Origin: Pelagomonas calceolata
Taxonomy: Eukaryota; Sar; Pelagophyceae; Pelagomonadales; Pelagomonadaceae
DNA: 64,000 nucleotides
Assembly (NCBI GenBank): GCA_918797485.1
Contig: CAKKNE010000001.1
Location: 2,976,001 to 3,040,000, forward strand
Direction of reading: 5' to 3'
Of the stretch, positions 52,853 to 62,400 are shown piece by piece. The notes below the pieces were generated by a model that saw only the letters and a program-made list of their open reading frames with translations, was not told the origin of the DNA and searched no databases. The stretch's first letter is position 1; each line of letters begins with the position of its first letter. Made by a program: the position numbers and the translations under genes.

Positions 52853-55366
52853 TTAGTCCGAGTCCCGCATCGCGTCGTCGTCGTCCCCCGAGTCGTCGTC
52901 GAAGCCCCGATCCGAGTTGTCGTCGGCGAGGTCCCCCGCGTCCGCGACGCCCGTACTCGTGATCGCCAGCGGCGCCCGCATCTCCTCGGACGGCGACGAC
53001 CCCATGAGCGCCACGGACCGCCGGCCCTGGACGTGCTGCGCCACGCGGAAGGTCCGCCCGCAGAACGCGTACAATTGTTCCATTGCCGGGCGGTACGCGC
53101 CCTGCCGCGCGCCATCACTAAAGTCGTGGGAAATTTCGTTCACCAGGACCACGGCCACGTTCAGGGCGCGCGCGAGCTCCTTCGCTGCCGCCAGGATGCG
53201 CCGCAGGGCCGCGTTGCGGTCGTGCCGCGGCAAATCCTTGCACACGGCCGCCGCGCTGTCGACGACGACCAGGCTCACGCCCCGCTTCCGCGCGAGCCAC
53301 TGGGCGTCGTTGTCCAATGCCAGGGCCATCTGCTCCGAGTTGAGGAAGCTGGCGACGACAGTTCGTCCCGCGGCGTCGTCCTTGTCGACGCCGAGCGTCA
53401 CGGCGATGTTACAAATATGGGTGGCCGTGTGCCGGGATCGCGCCGCCGTGGCGCAGAGGTAGACCACGGCCTCCCGCTTTCGTCGTAACAAGGCGCGCGC
53501 CGCTAAGGTAGCGCACAACCAAGACTTCCCAGAACCAGCGGGGCCGTAGACGTGCGAGAGGCACGCGGCGCCGAGCGCGGCACCTAAAGCCGCGTCGACG
53601 ACCTTGGCCTCCTCCGACGACCTAAATATACCGAGCGGCGCTTCCTCCGTGGCCGGAGGCGGCGCCTCCTGGCGCCGCCGCTTCGCGTCGCGAATCGCCA
53701 GCGCGGCGGCCCTATTGGCCTCGACGCGCGCCTTCACCTCGTCCTCGGGTTGAACAGTACGTTCCGGCGGCGGCACGGCCACGAACTTGGACGGGTCCTC
53801 GACACTTTGCAACACGTAGTCGAACTGTAAGACAATAATAACTTTTGTGCCATTGATATCATTGACCAACCACTGCACGAGCCGTAATAAAGCATTGGGC
53901 CGGCAGCACCGCAACTTCTCCGTCAAATCGCCCTTGCAGTGCGCGGCCATGGCGTCATTACCACCGTCGCCGAGCTCCAAGCGCACGCGCGGCCCGAGCG
54001 GCGTGCTCCGCACCTCCTTCTTCCTCACTTTAAGCACGGGCGCGACCACGCCGCCGGGGTCCTTGCGGATCCGCGCTATCAACCCCGCCTCGGGCTGGGC
54101 CGAGCAGGGCCGCGTCCACGTCGGGATTTTATGTTGGTCGGGCGCGTCGTCGCGGGCCCACAAGGCGGCGTGCCTCTCCAGTTCGCGGGCCAGTTTGGCC
54201 TCGTCGACGGGCTTGCCCCCGACGCGCTCGCAGATCTTCGCGAGCGCGGGCACGTTTTGGGTGGAGAGGTCGAAGGGGACGGGCGGCGGTTTTGGCTGAG
54301 GTTCGTTGTCCGGCAGGATGGGCCTATGGATAATCTCCGGCGGCTCGTCGTCGTCGTCGTCGTCGTCGCCGATGCCGTCGAAGCGGCTGTAGTCGATGCC
54401 CGTCGACGCCGCGGGCGCTGGCGCGGCAGGCGTCGGAGCGGCGGCGGCCTCGGCCTCCATCGGCGCCGGTGGCGGCCGCGCGGGCGCTTGCGCCGTCGAC
54501 GCCGGCGCGGGCGCGGGCACCGGCGGCGGCGGCCGCGCGGGCGGCGCCGGTGGCGCCGCCGCCGCCGCCGCCTTGAGCCGCGCGTTCTCGGCCTCGAGGC
54601 GGGCGATCTTGGCGGCCGCGGCCGCGGCCGCCGCGTCGGCGGCCGGCGCCGGCGCCGGCGCGCGCGGCGCCGGCGGCCGCGCTGCCGCGGGCGCCGGCGC
54701 CGCCGGCGTCACGCGGCCGGGCCGGGGCCGCGTCGCCGCCTCGATGTCAAAGTCAGCCAGCGCCGCGTCGAGCGAGCTCGGCCGCGGCGCCGGCCGCGGC
54801 GGCCCGCGCGGCGCCGGCCGCGCGGGCGGCGGTGGTCGTGCCGGCTGCGTCGCCGGTGCGTCCTCGAGGAAGACGTGCGGCCGGAGGATCGGCGCGGCGA
54901 CGGCCTTGGGCGTCGTCCGCGGGATCTGGAATTTTTTCTTCGGCTTCTGGATGGTCGTCGGCCGCGGCGCGGCCGGCCGCGCCGTGGCCGTGGCGGGCGG
55001 CCCGTCGTCGCCGGCGAAGGGGTCGAAGGACCGGGGCGTCGGCACGCCGCGCGTCGACGCCGTCGCGGGCGTCCGGTACGCGGGCCGCCGCCCGGGCCTC
55101 GGCGTTTTTGTCGAGGGGGCCGCCGGCGCGTCGTCGTCGGCGAAGGGGTCGAACGCCGCTTTCGGGGCCTTCCGAGCGGTCGCCGCGGGCGCCGCTTTGG
55201 GCCGCACGGGCCGCCGCGCGCCGGCCGTCTGGAACAATGCGCCGCCTGTTGGCTTCGGTGCCGGCGCGGCGTCGTCCGCGAAGGGGTCGAACGGCGCGGC
55301 GGACGGCCTCACGGCCTTCTTGCTGCCGGCTGTAACGAAGCCCGTGAATGCCGCTTCATCGGCCAT
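52853..55366 (-). CDS. RAD51-like ATPase fused to RPA70N-like OB fold, with FxTA motifs
   Basis: 837 residues from the ATG at 55366. N terminus: GFVTAGSKKAV (F10-A13) and LFQTAGARRPV (F45-A48) look like the FxTA core of BRCA2 BRC repeats; each is followed by FDPFADD (26-32, 72-78), with a third FDPFAGDD at 114-121. Then come a Pro/Ala-rich linker and a short coiled coil (about 243-266). Residues about 425-520 (LKVRKKEVRSTPLGPRVRLE, LGDGGNDAMAAH, LRLVQWLVNDINGTKVIIVL) resemble the N-terminal OB fold of RPA70. Residues about 590-800 are a RecA/RAD51-paralogue ATPase: VYGPAGSGKSWL (Walker A), VSLVVVDSAAAV (Walker B), AVVLVNEISHDF. An acidic tail ends it. Homologous-recombination role inferred. 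Confidence 0.75.
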   Translation of the reverse strand: MADEAAFTGFVTAGSKKAVRPSAAPFDPFADDAAPAPKPTGGALFQTAGARRPVRPKAAPAATARKAPKAAFDPFADDDAPAAPSTKTPRPGRRPAYRTPATASTRGVPTPRSFDPFAGDDGPPATATARPAAPRPTTIQKPKKKFQIPRTTPKAVAAPILRPHVFLEDAPATQPARPPPPARPAPRGPPRPAPRPSSLDAALADFDIEAATRPRPGRVTPAAPAPAAARPPAPRAPAPAPAADAAAAAAAAKIARLEAENARLKAAAAAAPPAPPARPPPPVPAPAPASTAQAPARPPPAPMEAEAAAAPTPAAPAPAASTGIDYSRFDGIGDDDDDDDEPPEIIHRPILPDNEPQPKPPPVPFDLSTQNVPALAKICERVGGKPVDEAKLARELERHAALWARDDAPDQHKIPTWTRPCSAQPEAGLIARIRKDPGGVVAPVLKVRKKEVRSTPLGPRVRLELGDGGNDAMAAHCKGDLTEKLRCCRPNALLRLVQWLVNDINGTKVIIVLQFDYVLQSVEDPSKFVAVPPPERTVQPEDEVKARVEANRAAALAIRDAKRRRQEAPPPATEEAPLGIFRSSEEAKVVDAALGAALGAACLSHVYGPAGSGKSWLCATLAARALLRRKREAVVYLCATAARSRHTATHICNIAVTLGVDKDDAAGRTVVASFLNSEQMALALDNDAQWLARKRGVSLVVVDSAAAVCKDLPRHDRNAALRRILAAAKELARALNVAVVLVNEISHDFSDGARQGAYRPAMEQLYAFCGRTFRVAQHVQGRRSVALMGSSPSEEMRAPLAITSTGVADAGDLADDNSDRGFDDDSGDDDDAMRDSD

Positions 55367-55711
55367 GGCGCCGCGTCTGACAGCCGCTTGCCGCTGTGGC
55401 CGCTGCGGAGCAACGTCGGGCCTCTGGAAGCGCTGGGCCGGCGCAGATTCAAAAGTGCTGCTGTACGGCGCCTCTTCGTGCCTGCAGCCTGCGTATATGG
55501 CGCGTATTGGCGCAAATGGACCGTGCCCGCGTCGCGGTCTAGCATAAACAGCTAGCGGCATGTAAGACACTAGCAAGCCAGCCAAGCTGTGCAAGCGCTT
55601 TTGGAGGGGTTACGGCGTGCTACGGTTGGCGCAAAGCTCTGTGGGTACTCCTCCTAGCATATCACGAAGCGTTGCCCATTTTCAGAAGCGTCGCGCGACC
55701 ACGGGACGAGA
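55367..55711. promoter_or_regulatory. Divergent promoter region RAD51-like / RNF10
   Basis: 345 bp between head-to-head start codons with a CTAG-bounded module at 55552-55573. No gene seen. Confidence 0.5.
55552..55573 (-). promoter_or_regulatory. CTAG-bounded promoter module
   Basis: Minus-strand reading is identical in all 22 bases to 34551-34572. It lies 186 bp from the RAD51-like start and 139 bp from the RNF10 start. Confidence 0.7.
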
Positions 55712-57622
55712 ATGGCTGACCAGCAAGGCAGCACACTGAGCGGCAATGCGGCGGCATTCGTGCCAACCGCAGCCGTCCCGCCCGTGCTGACGCCTCTACC
55801 GCCACCGCCAGCGCCGGCAACAACGAAAGGGCGCGGGCGCGGTCGTGAACGGGGCCGCGGTCGAGGTCGAGGTCGTGGACGAGGCCGCAGCCGGAGCGCT
55901 GGCAAGGGCCGCGGCCACAGGAGCGCAGCCGAAGCGACCCTCGTGGAGATGGGCTACGCGCCGGCCGCCGCGCGGCGCGCGCTGGAGGCCACGGGTTCCG
56001 TGGAGGCGGCCATTTCGGCGCTGGACCCGGGCTACTGCGCCGCCGTGGACACGCAACAAGCTCGCGGCAACGCGAACCACCTGCTGCGCTTCACGACGGA
56101 ACGGCCCCAGCAACAACCACCGCCGCGGCGGCGCGCGCCCGCGAAGCCGCGGAGCGCGCACCGGCCGCGGGGCATCGCCTTCGAGGCGCCCGCGATACGG
56201 TTATTAGTAGCCGCGGGCGTCGCGTCACCGTTCGCCTGCGACGCCGACGAGGCGCCGCCCTGGGAGAGCGTCGTCGCGGCGGATGTTGTTGGAGACGCGA
56301 TCCGCTGCCCCATCTGCCTCGAGGACGAAGCTAGAGCGCCGGTCGTCACGCGCTGCGGCCACGGTTTTTGCGCGGCCTGCGTCGTGCGCCACTGTACGTC
56401 TGATTACGTCCGCAGCCGGAAGTGCCCGTGCTGCGCCGCGCCGCTTTCAGTAAAGGACCTGCGGCCCGCGTTTTTGAGAAAGCCGGCGGCGGACCTCGTT
56501 TTACTAGAACGGCCGAAGAGTGGTAGAAGGGCGTGCCTCGCGGATCGCGTCACGGGCCGCCTGCCGGCGTCGGACGACCGCTGCGACCTCCTCGCAAAAA
56601 TCACGGAGGCGACGCCCGCCGCTGTCCAAGCCGCGCAACAAAGCTTCCGCGCGGCCCTGGCGGACGCATCCCTGAAAGCCGACGACGAGGCCGAGCGCCG
56701 CGCCGTCGCGGCGGCCGCGGCGTACTTAGATGTCGAACCGGTGTCTAGTAACGAGCCATCAATGGAAGAGCCAACGGAGGCCAAGACGTACCGCTTCTAC
56801 GGGCGGAAGGATGGAAGTCTAGTCTTCCTGCACCCGCTCCACCTCAAATTACTAATAGCGGCGGTCGGCGGCATCGAACACTTGCCCGAGGCGCTGCCGG
56901 AATTGCGCGTGGCGCACGCCGAGCGCTTCGAGCAGTCGCCGGCGACGCGCAAGCGCTTCCCCTGGCTCGCGCACGTGCCTATTGGTAGTGACGTGACTTT
57001 GTTAGATGCGCGCGGCGACGGCGGCTTCGGTTCTGAGTTCACGGAGCGGTGCCGCGCAGCGCGAGAACAAGACCCCTCTCTTAGGGACGCCCTCGCCGCG
57101 CGGGCCAAAACTATCAAACGGGACCAGGAGCAATCGAGACGCGCCGAGCGCCGCCACGCCCATAACGTCGAGAAGCGCCTCGCCGAGAAGGCCCCGCCAA
57201 AAGCAGCGCCCTACATCCAGCAAGAGGGCGACTTCGCGCCCGTCGAGCCGGAAATAACCGAGGAACTTCAGGCGCGGGCCGAGGCGGCGCTCGGCGCGGC
57301 GCCGGCGGCCATGTCCTTCGCGAACACCGTGGCGCGGAACTTCGCGGCGCCGGAGGGCGCCTTCCCGGAGCTCTCGGCGAGTCCCCCGGCCGCGCCGGTC
57401 GCGGCAGCCCCGGCGCCGTCGTGGGGCGGTCGCGCCGTGACAAGAGGCGACCAGCTAGATCGCGCGCGCTTCGCGGCGCCACCGCGGGCGCCCGTCGCGC
57501 CGCCGGCGACGACATGGGGCGACCGCAGCGGTGCGGCTGTCGCCGCGGCGCCGCCGCCAAAACCAAAGGGCAAGCCGGTGAAGAAGACGCTCTCGCTGAC
57601 GGGCGGCGGCCGGCGCTACTAG
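55712..57622 (+). CDS. RNF10: RNF10-like RING E3 ubiquitin ligase with UBA domain
   Basis: 636 residues. An RG-rich N terminus (about 40-70) is followed by a UBA domain (about 74-107, ATLVEMGYAPAAARRALEAT). The RING finger is at about 198-241 (CPICLEDEARAPVVTRCGHG, FCAACVVRHC, CPCC). After it, YRFYGRKDGSLVFLHPLHLK and FPWLAHVPIGSDVTLLD are the RNF10/Mag2-specific block, so this is not a generic RING protein. RNF10 ubiquitinates ribosomal proteins uS3 and uS5 on stalled 40S subunits in animals and yeast. The UBA could add ubiquitin-chain reading. The C terminus is Ala/Pro-rich and ends in KKTLSLTGGGRRY. All zinc ligands are present. Confidence 0.88.
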   Translation: MADQQGSTLSGNAAAFVPTAAVPPVLTPLPPPPAPATTKGRGRGRERGRGRGRGRGRGRSRSAGKGRGHRSAAEATLVEMGYAPAAARRALEATGSVEAAISALDPGYCAAVDTQQARGNANHLLRFTTERPQQQPPPRRRAPAKPRSAHRPRGIAFEAPAIRLLVAAGVASPFACDADEAPPWESVVAADVVGDAIRCPICLEDEARAPVVTRCGHGFCAACVVRHCTSDYVRSRKCPCCAAPLSVKDLRPAFLRKPAADLVLLERPKSGRRACLADRVTGRLPASDDRCDLLAKITEATPAAVQAAQQSFRAALADASLKADDEAERRAVAAAAAYLDVEPVSSNEPSMEEPTEAKTYRFYGRKDGSLVFLHPLHLKLLIAAVGGIEHLPEALPELRVAHAERFEQSPATRKRFPWLAHVPIGSDVTLLDARGDGGFGSEFTERCRAAREQDPSLRDALAARAKTIKRDQEQSRRAERRHAHNVEKRLAEKAPPKAAPYIQQEGDFAPVEPEITEELQARAEAALGAAPAAMSFANTVARNFAAPEGAFPELSASPPAAPVAAAPAPSWGGRAVTRGDQLDRARFAAPPRAPVAPPATTWGDRSGAAVAAAPPPKPKGKPVKKTLSLTGGGRRY

Positions 57623-57719
57623 TATATGTATATTTTGTGTTACGTACTTGTAAAAAAGACTTCTGGGGTACAGGGATAGCCGCGGCGGACGTATCGTCCC
57701 GGGCACATGTGTTCAAATT

Positions 57720-58733
57720 TCAGACGGTGTCCGTCGACGCCGTCGTCTCGGATGTAGCGGAAGCGCTGTCGTCCGTCGCCGGCGGCGACACGACGGGAAC
57801 CCTTGGACAATCGATCAGCAGCCGGCAGCACTCGCGCGGCGCGCACGGGTAGAGCCGGAGCGCGCCGACCGCTCTAGCTTGCCGCAACCTCTTGAGGAAC
57901 GCGTCGCGCGGCAGCAGTTGCGCCCCGAGCTTCGTCTTGTAGGGCAGCTCCATGCCCAGGTCCCACAAAGCATATCCGCTCCGCGCCAGTAGTTTGGCCG
58001 TGGCAGCGCACTGGACCGCCCCCGCCGACGCCATCCTCGAAAAACCGCTCAACGACGTATACACGTCGCCGCAGGCGTATCCTAATTCGCCCGCCACCAA
58101 CGAGCCGGTCGCCTTGTCCCAAACTTCAAAAGTTCGCATTTTCACGTGTGTGCTCCCTTGTGCATGTAACATGCGAAAGGCCTCGACGAGGGGCGGGTAG
58201 AACCAGCACTCGCCGCCGTGCTGCTGCTGGATGCCCTCGATGACGTCCTCGAAGGCCCTGTCGACAGATAACTCAAATTTTGCCGCCTTCCGCCGAGTCG
58301 AGCGCGCGACGTGCGTGTCGCGAAAATCCAAGGCGCAGCGGTGCCGGTGCATCTTCGGCAGCAAAGCGTACCCGTCTTTCCCGACCTTCTGCGCCATGGT
58401 CAGGAAGCCGTGGGCCATGAGCCGCGCGACGAAGTCGCCGTCGAACGAGGACGACCAGCAAAATTCTCCTCGGTAATGTCTCGAGACGACGTCGGCCACT
58501 CGCTCGAGGTCGCAGGACGGTCCTATATAAGGTACGTTGGCCAGCCAGGGGCACGCCGTGCTCAAATGCCTTGCATCTCTCTCCGGAAGTTTCAGCGGCG
58601 CCCTTACCGACCGCCACCTATCGCCCTTCGTCCTCGAACGTCTAGACGTCCTAAAAGGTCGCGGTTCGAGGCGCCCGGGGCTGTCGGACCGCCTCCGTCC
58701 CACGCGCGGCGTGCATGGTAGAGGGATCATCAT
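57720..58733 (-). CDS. aat: Leucyl/phenylalanyl-tRNA-protein transferase (Aat) homologue
   Basis: 337 residues from the ATG at 58733 (a second ATG is the next codon). Diagnostic Aat blocks are present: CWSSSFDGDFVARLMAHGFL, CALDFRDTHVARSTRRKAAK, WFYPPLVEAFRMLHAQG, VAGELGYACGDVYTSLSGFS, and AVQCAATAKLLARSGYALWD then LGMELPYKTKLGA, PRDAFLKRL. Aat transfers Leu or Phe from tRNA to basic N termini in the bacterial N-degron pathway. The N-terminal about 60 residues are Pro/Arg-rich and could target an organelle, but no clear signal peptide is seen. Length exceeds the bacterial 230-240 residues through both ends. Confidence 0.88.
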   Translation of the reverse strand: MMIPLPCTPRVGRRRSDSPGRLEPRPFRTSRRSRTKGDRWRSVRAPLKLPERDARHLSTACPWLANVPYIGPSCDLERVADVVSRHYRGEFCWSSSFDGDFVARLMAHGFLTMAQKVGKDGYALLPKMHRHRCALDFRDTHVARSTRRKAAKFELSVDRAFEDVIEGIQQQHGGECWFYPPLVEAFRMLHAQGSTHVKMRTFEVWDKATGSLVAGELGYACGDVYTSLSGFSRMASAGAVQCAATAKLLARSGYALWDLGMELPYKTKLGAQLLPRDAFLKRLRQARAVGALRLYPCAPRECCRLLIDCPRVPVVSPPATDDSASATSETTASTDTV

Positions 58734-59430
58734 CTTTGAATTCGGGCGCCGCGGGGCTCCGGGGGGCTCCGGTGCGTCCGGAAACCGCGCCCTCGTGGTT
58801 CCGCGCGCCTTTGAAAGCGCGCTTCGTGGTGGCGGGCGGATGGATTCCTCGGCCGGCGGAGCGTGCGGCGCGCGTCGATCACGGGCGCAAGGGCTCCCAG
58901 CGCCGGATCGGGGCTGGAGGCGAGTCCCTCCAGGCCTAACTTTATAAATTTCGCAGGACAGAAGGCCTCTCCAGGGCGTTCTAAAAGACCGTCTGCTTTT
59001 GGGTCGGGACCGCTGCTTAAACACACTAGCCGCACGCGCCGATCGGTGTTAGGCTGCCCGAACGTGGTCCCGGGCCGCGCGCGACGGCTCGCGGCGCCCG
59101 CGCGGCGTCGTCGGATGCGTTGGGGGTGTTTCTTCGGACTTGTGAAGGAGGCAAAATGATCCATAAAAACGAAGCGCCCGCCCGCCCCGGCGGTGACCGG
59201 CCGTCGTAGGAGACCTGGCCCAGGGCTGCGCGGGAGCGAATACACCGGGGATACTAGCCAATACTAGTGGCGGAGGCAGCCGGCTTAGCGCTTTGGCAAT
59301 AGGGCCAAAAAAAGGCCCGGCGCGCGAAGGGCTGCCCGGTGCCACCCGCAACCGCTGTTAGCGAGCCGTCGCGCAGCACACAGTGACACGGGCTCCTAGC
59401 GCAGGCTAGCGCCAGGAGCCAGGAGCCACC
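58734..59430. promoter_or_regulatory. Divergent promoter region Aat / dynein heavy chain
   Basis: 697 bp. Two short CTAG-bounded 14-bp words occur: CTAGCCAATACTAG at 59254-59267, which includes a CCAAT box, and CTAGCGCAGGCTAG at 59396-59409, just before the dynein ATG. No gene seen; short open frames lack features. Confidence 0.4.
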
Positions 59431-62400
59431 ATGGCCCTCCAGGCGCGGCACCGCTACGTCGTGGCGCGATTGAACGAGGCCTTCGAGGTGAACGACGAGG
59501 AGGCCGTCGAAGCGCTCGTCAGAAGAGATTCGTTCCTGCAGAAGCTCAACAACTTCTTCGGGAGCCGCGGGCCGGAGCGCGTCTTCTTCTTCTTCGAGCG
59601 GGGCGACTTTGATAAGCCCGGCAACGCGCCTTTACATAATAAAAACATGGTCCACGACGACCGCATCGCGTTGTACTATTCTGATGGAAGTGATTTGACG
59701 GAGCTGCCCGAGAGTTGTCTGCAAGGGACGTGTGCGTATTTCATGAAAAAAGCGACGGGCAAGGAGGGCCGTACTTTGGCCTTGGACCCCTTGAAGGCTC
59801 GCGACGGGTCCATGGTCTTCGGTACGGTCCGAGACCCCATGCGTTCCCTCGAAGCGTACTTGTCTTCGCTCTATCAACCGATGCTAAAAACCTCAAATAA
59901 AATAGTGTGGGGCGCCGCGTCGGATGCGCACCGGACGGAGTTTACGGTGTCCGTCGATTCGTTCTCGAAGAACGTTCGCGAGAACGTGAGATCTCTCGGA
60001 GGTGGATTAGAATTGCGGCAGCCGTCCGGCGCTCTCTATGAGTTAGATGATCCGCAACAACAAGCAAGTGATCCGCGCATCGCCCAAGCTCATTTAGAGT
60101 TGCTAGAGGAGTGGTGCACGTCCATCGAAGGCTATTTGGGGGATACGGACAGAAGTAAATGGGAGACCCCCGACAGCGGCCCCGACAGTGAGTTAGAGTA
60201 TTGGAGAAGACGCATGCAACGTTTAACCTCAATCACGGACCAGCTCAAGACGAAGCGCTGCAAGCAAGTCATCGTATTACTCACAGCGGTCACGAAACAA
60301 CCTGAGGACGAGATGGCCGCGCCGCGGAATAAGGTCCTGGCGCTCATGAGACGGTGGCGCCAGATCGACGTCTGCATCACGAAAGCCGCGAACGAAGCGA
60401 AAGACAACTCCAAGTTTTTGTCGACGTTGGAACGGTTCCTGGAGCCCCTGAGGAGCGGCACGCCGACGCAAATTATCGATTCCATACCGGCCCTCATGAA
60501 CGCCCTCAAGATGGTCCACACCATTAGTAGGTTCTTCAACACTTCCGAGCGCATGACGAAGCTCTTCATGAAGATCACGAACGCCATGATCAGGAGCTGT
60601 CGCCTCGCGATCAACGGCACGGACACGTCCGCGAAGATGTGGGAGAAGCCCGTCGGACCTTTGTTGGACATGCTCGAGACGTGTCTGCGGATGAACGAGT
60701 TCTACCAGGAGCAGTACAAACTGACCAAGGACAAGCTCGCGCAGATGCCGACCGGGAGGCAGTTCGACTTTGCGGAAGCGCAGCTGTTCGGGAAGTTCGA
60801 CCTGTTCTGTCGGCGGCTGATCAAGCTCATTGACGTGTTTTCTACTATACAACAGTTCCGAGCGTTGGTGGAGCACAAATTGGAAGGGATGGAGCCTTTA
60901 TTACTAGTGTTCGATCAAATTATCGACCAATTTAAGGAGAAGAAGCACGACCTGCTGGACTACAACACGAACAAGTTCGATCGCGACTTCGTGGAGTTTA
61001 ATGTGAGAGTCGGGGAGCTGGAGACGTCGCTGCAGCACTTCATCAACCGGTCCTTTGAAAGTATATCTTCTATTGAGGCGTCGCTGCAGTTGCTGAAGAA
61101 GTACCAGCAGATCTTGCACCGAGAGACTCTCAGAGCTGATTTGGATGCCAAGTTCATGATCATCTTCCACAATTATGGGCTCGAGTTGGCGTCGGTGCAA
61201 GAGACGTACGAGAAGTGCAAGCACGCGCCGCCCGCCGCTAGAAACTTGCCACCGGTGGCCGGAAACATCACCTGGGCCCGCCATTTGTTGAGGAGGATCG
61301 AGGAGCCCATGAAGCGCTTCCAGTCGAACAAGGCCGTGCTCGGTAGCTCGAGGGAGGCGAAGAGAATAGTCAAGGCGTACAACAAGGTCGCGCGCACGCT
61401 CGTCGCTTTTGAATACTTGTGGTACGAGGCCTGGTGCAAGTCCGTCGACGCGGCGAAGGCTGGCCTACGAGCGACGCTGATCATACGACACCCGCAACAT
61501 AATACGTTACATGTCAATTTCGACGCGCAAGTGCTGCAGCTCATACGGGAGGCGAAATGCTTGCAGAGGATGTCTGTCGAGATCCCGGAAGGCGCGCGCA
61601 CCGTCCAGTCCCAAGAGCAGCGCTTCAAGGGCTATTACGACGAGCTACGGTCGTGTCTGTCGGATTTTGACAGAATAACATCAACGATCTCGCCGACCAC
61701 GTTGAAAGCTTTGGGCCCCCACGTCGCGACCGTCGAAGCGGCGTTACGACCAGGCATGGTCGCATTGACGTGGACGTCGATGAACCTCGGGTCGTACGCC
61801 TCAAAAGTACGAGCAGCATTAAACCAGCTCGAACATTTAGTGGGCACGATTAATGATCTGGTCGAAAACCGCATCGAGAAGAACCTCAAAGTTATTTCCC
61901 GCATCTTGTTAGTTGATCTACCCACAGATAGGTCAGTGACGCTCGACGAGTTCGTCTCGATGCAAGAATTAAAAGTGAGAACCGAATCTGAGATCTTAAT
62001 AGCCAAAAACTTAGAAGTAGAGACGGCCGTGGAAGATCTCATCTCGGAACTCGCGAGATACCCCCTATGTGACGACGATACCTTGGATACCGAAGCCATA
62101 AATTTGTTAAGAGTCCATTACAACAAGATGCTCTACACGGCGCTCTTGAACTGCGTCAAGAACTCGCTCAATAAGATGAAGGCGAGAGTCTGTGTAAGAG
62201 GTGGCGGCACGGGTTTTCTCTTCGTCCAGCGGCCGTTTTTTACGGTCGACGTCCAGCTCTCCGTGCCTTCGGTCAGGCTAGCGCCGTCGTTAGATGACGT
62301 CCAGCGGGCCATCAATAGGTCTGCGGTCGCCGTGTTGGGGTGTGCGAAGCGCGTCTTCAACTGGGGGCAGCTCGGCCTGCCGGACGAGCGGAAGTCAGCT

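Noticed and set aside
53939-55555. Long plus-strand open frame opposite the RAD51-like gene
   Set aside because: Arg/Gly-only composition, antisense shadow of Ala/Pro-rich coding sequence; the minus frame has Walker A/B and an OB fold.
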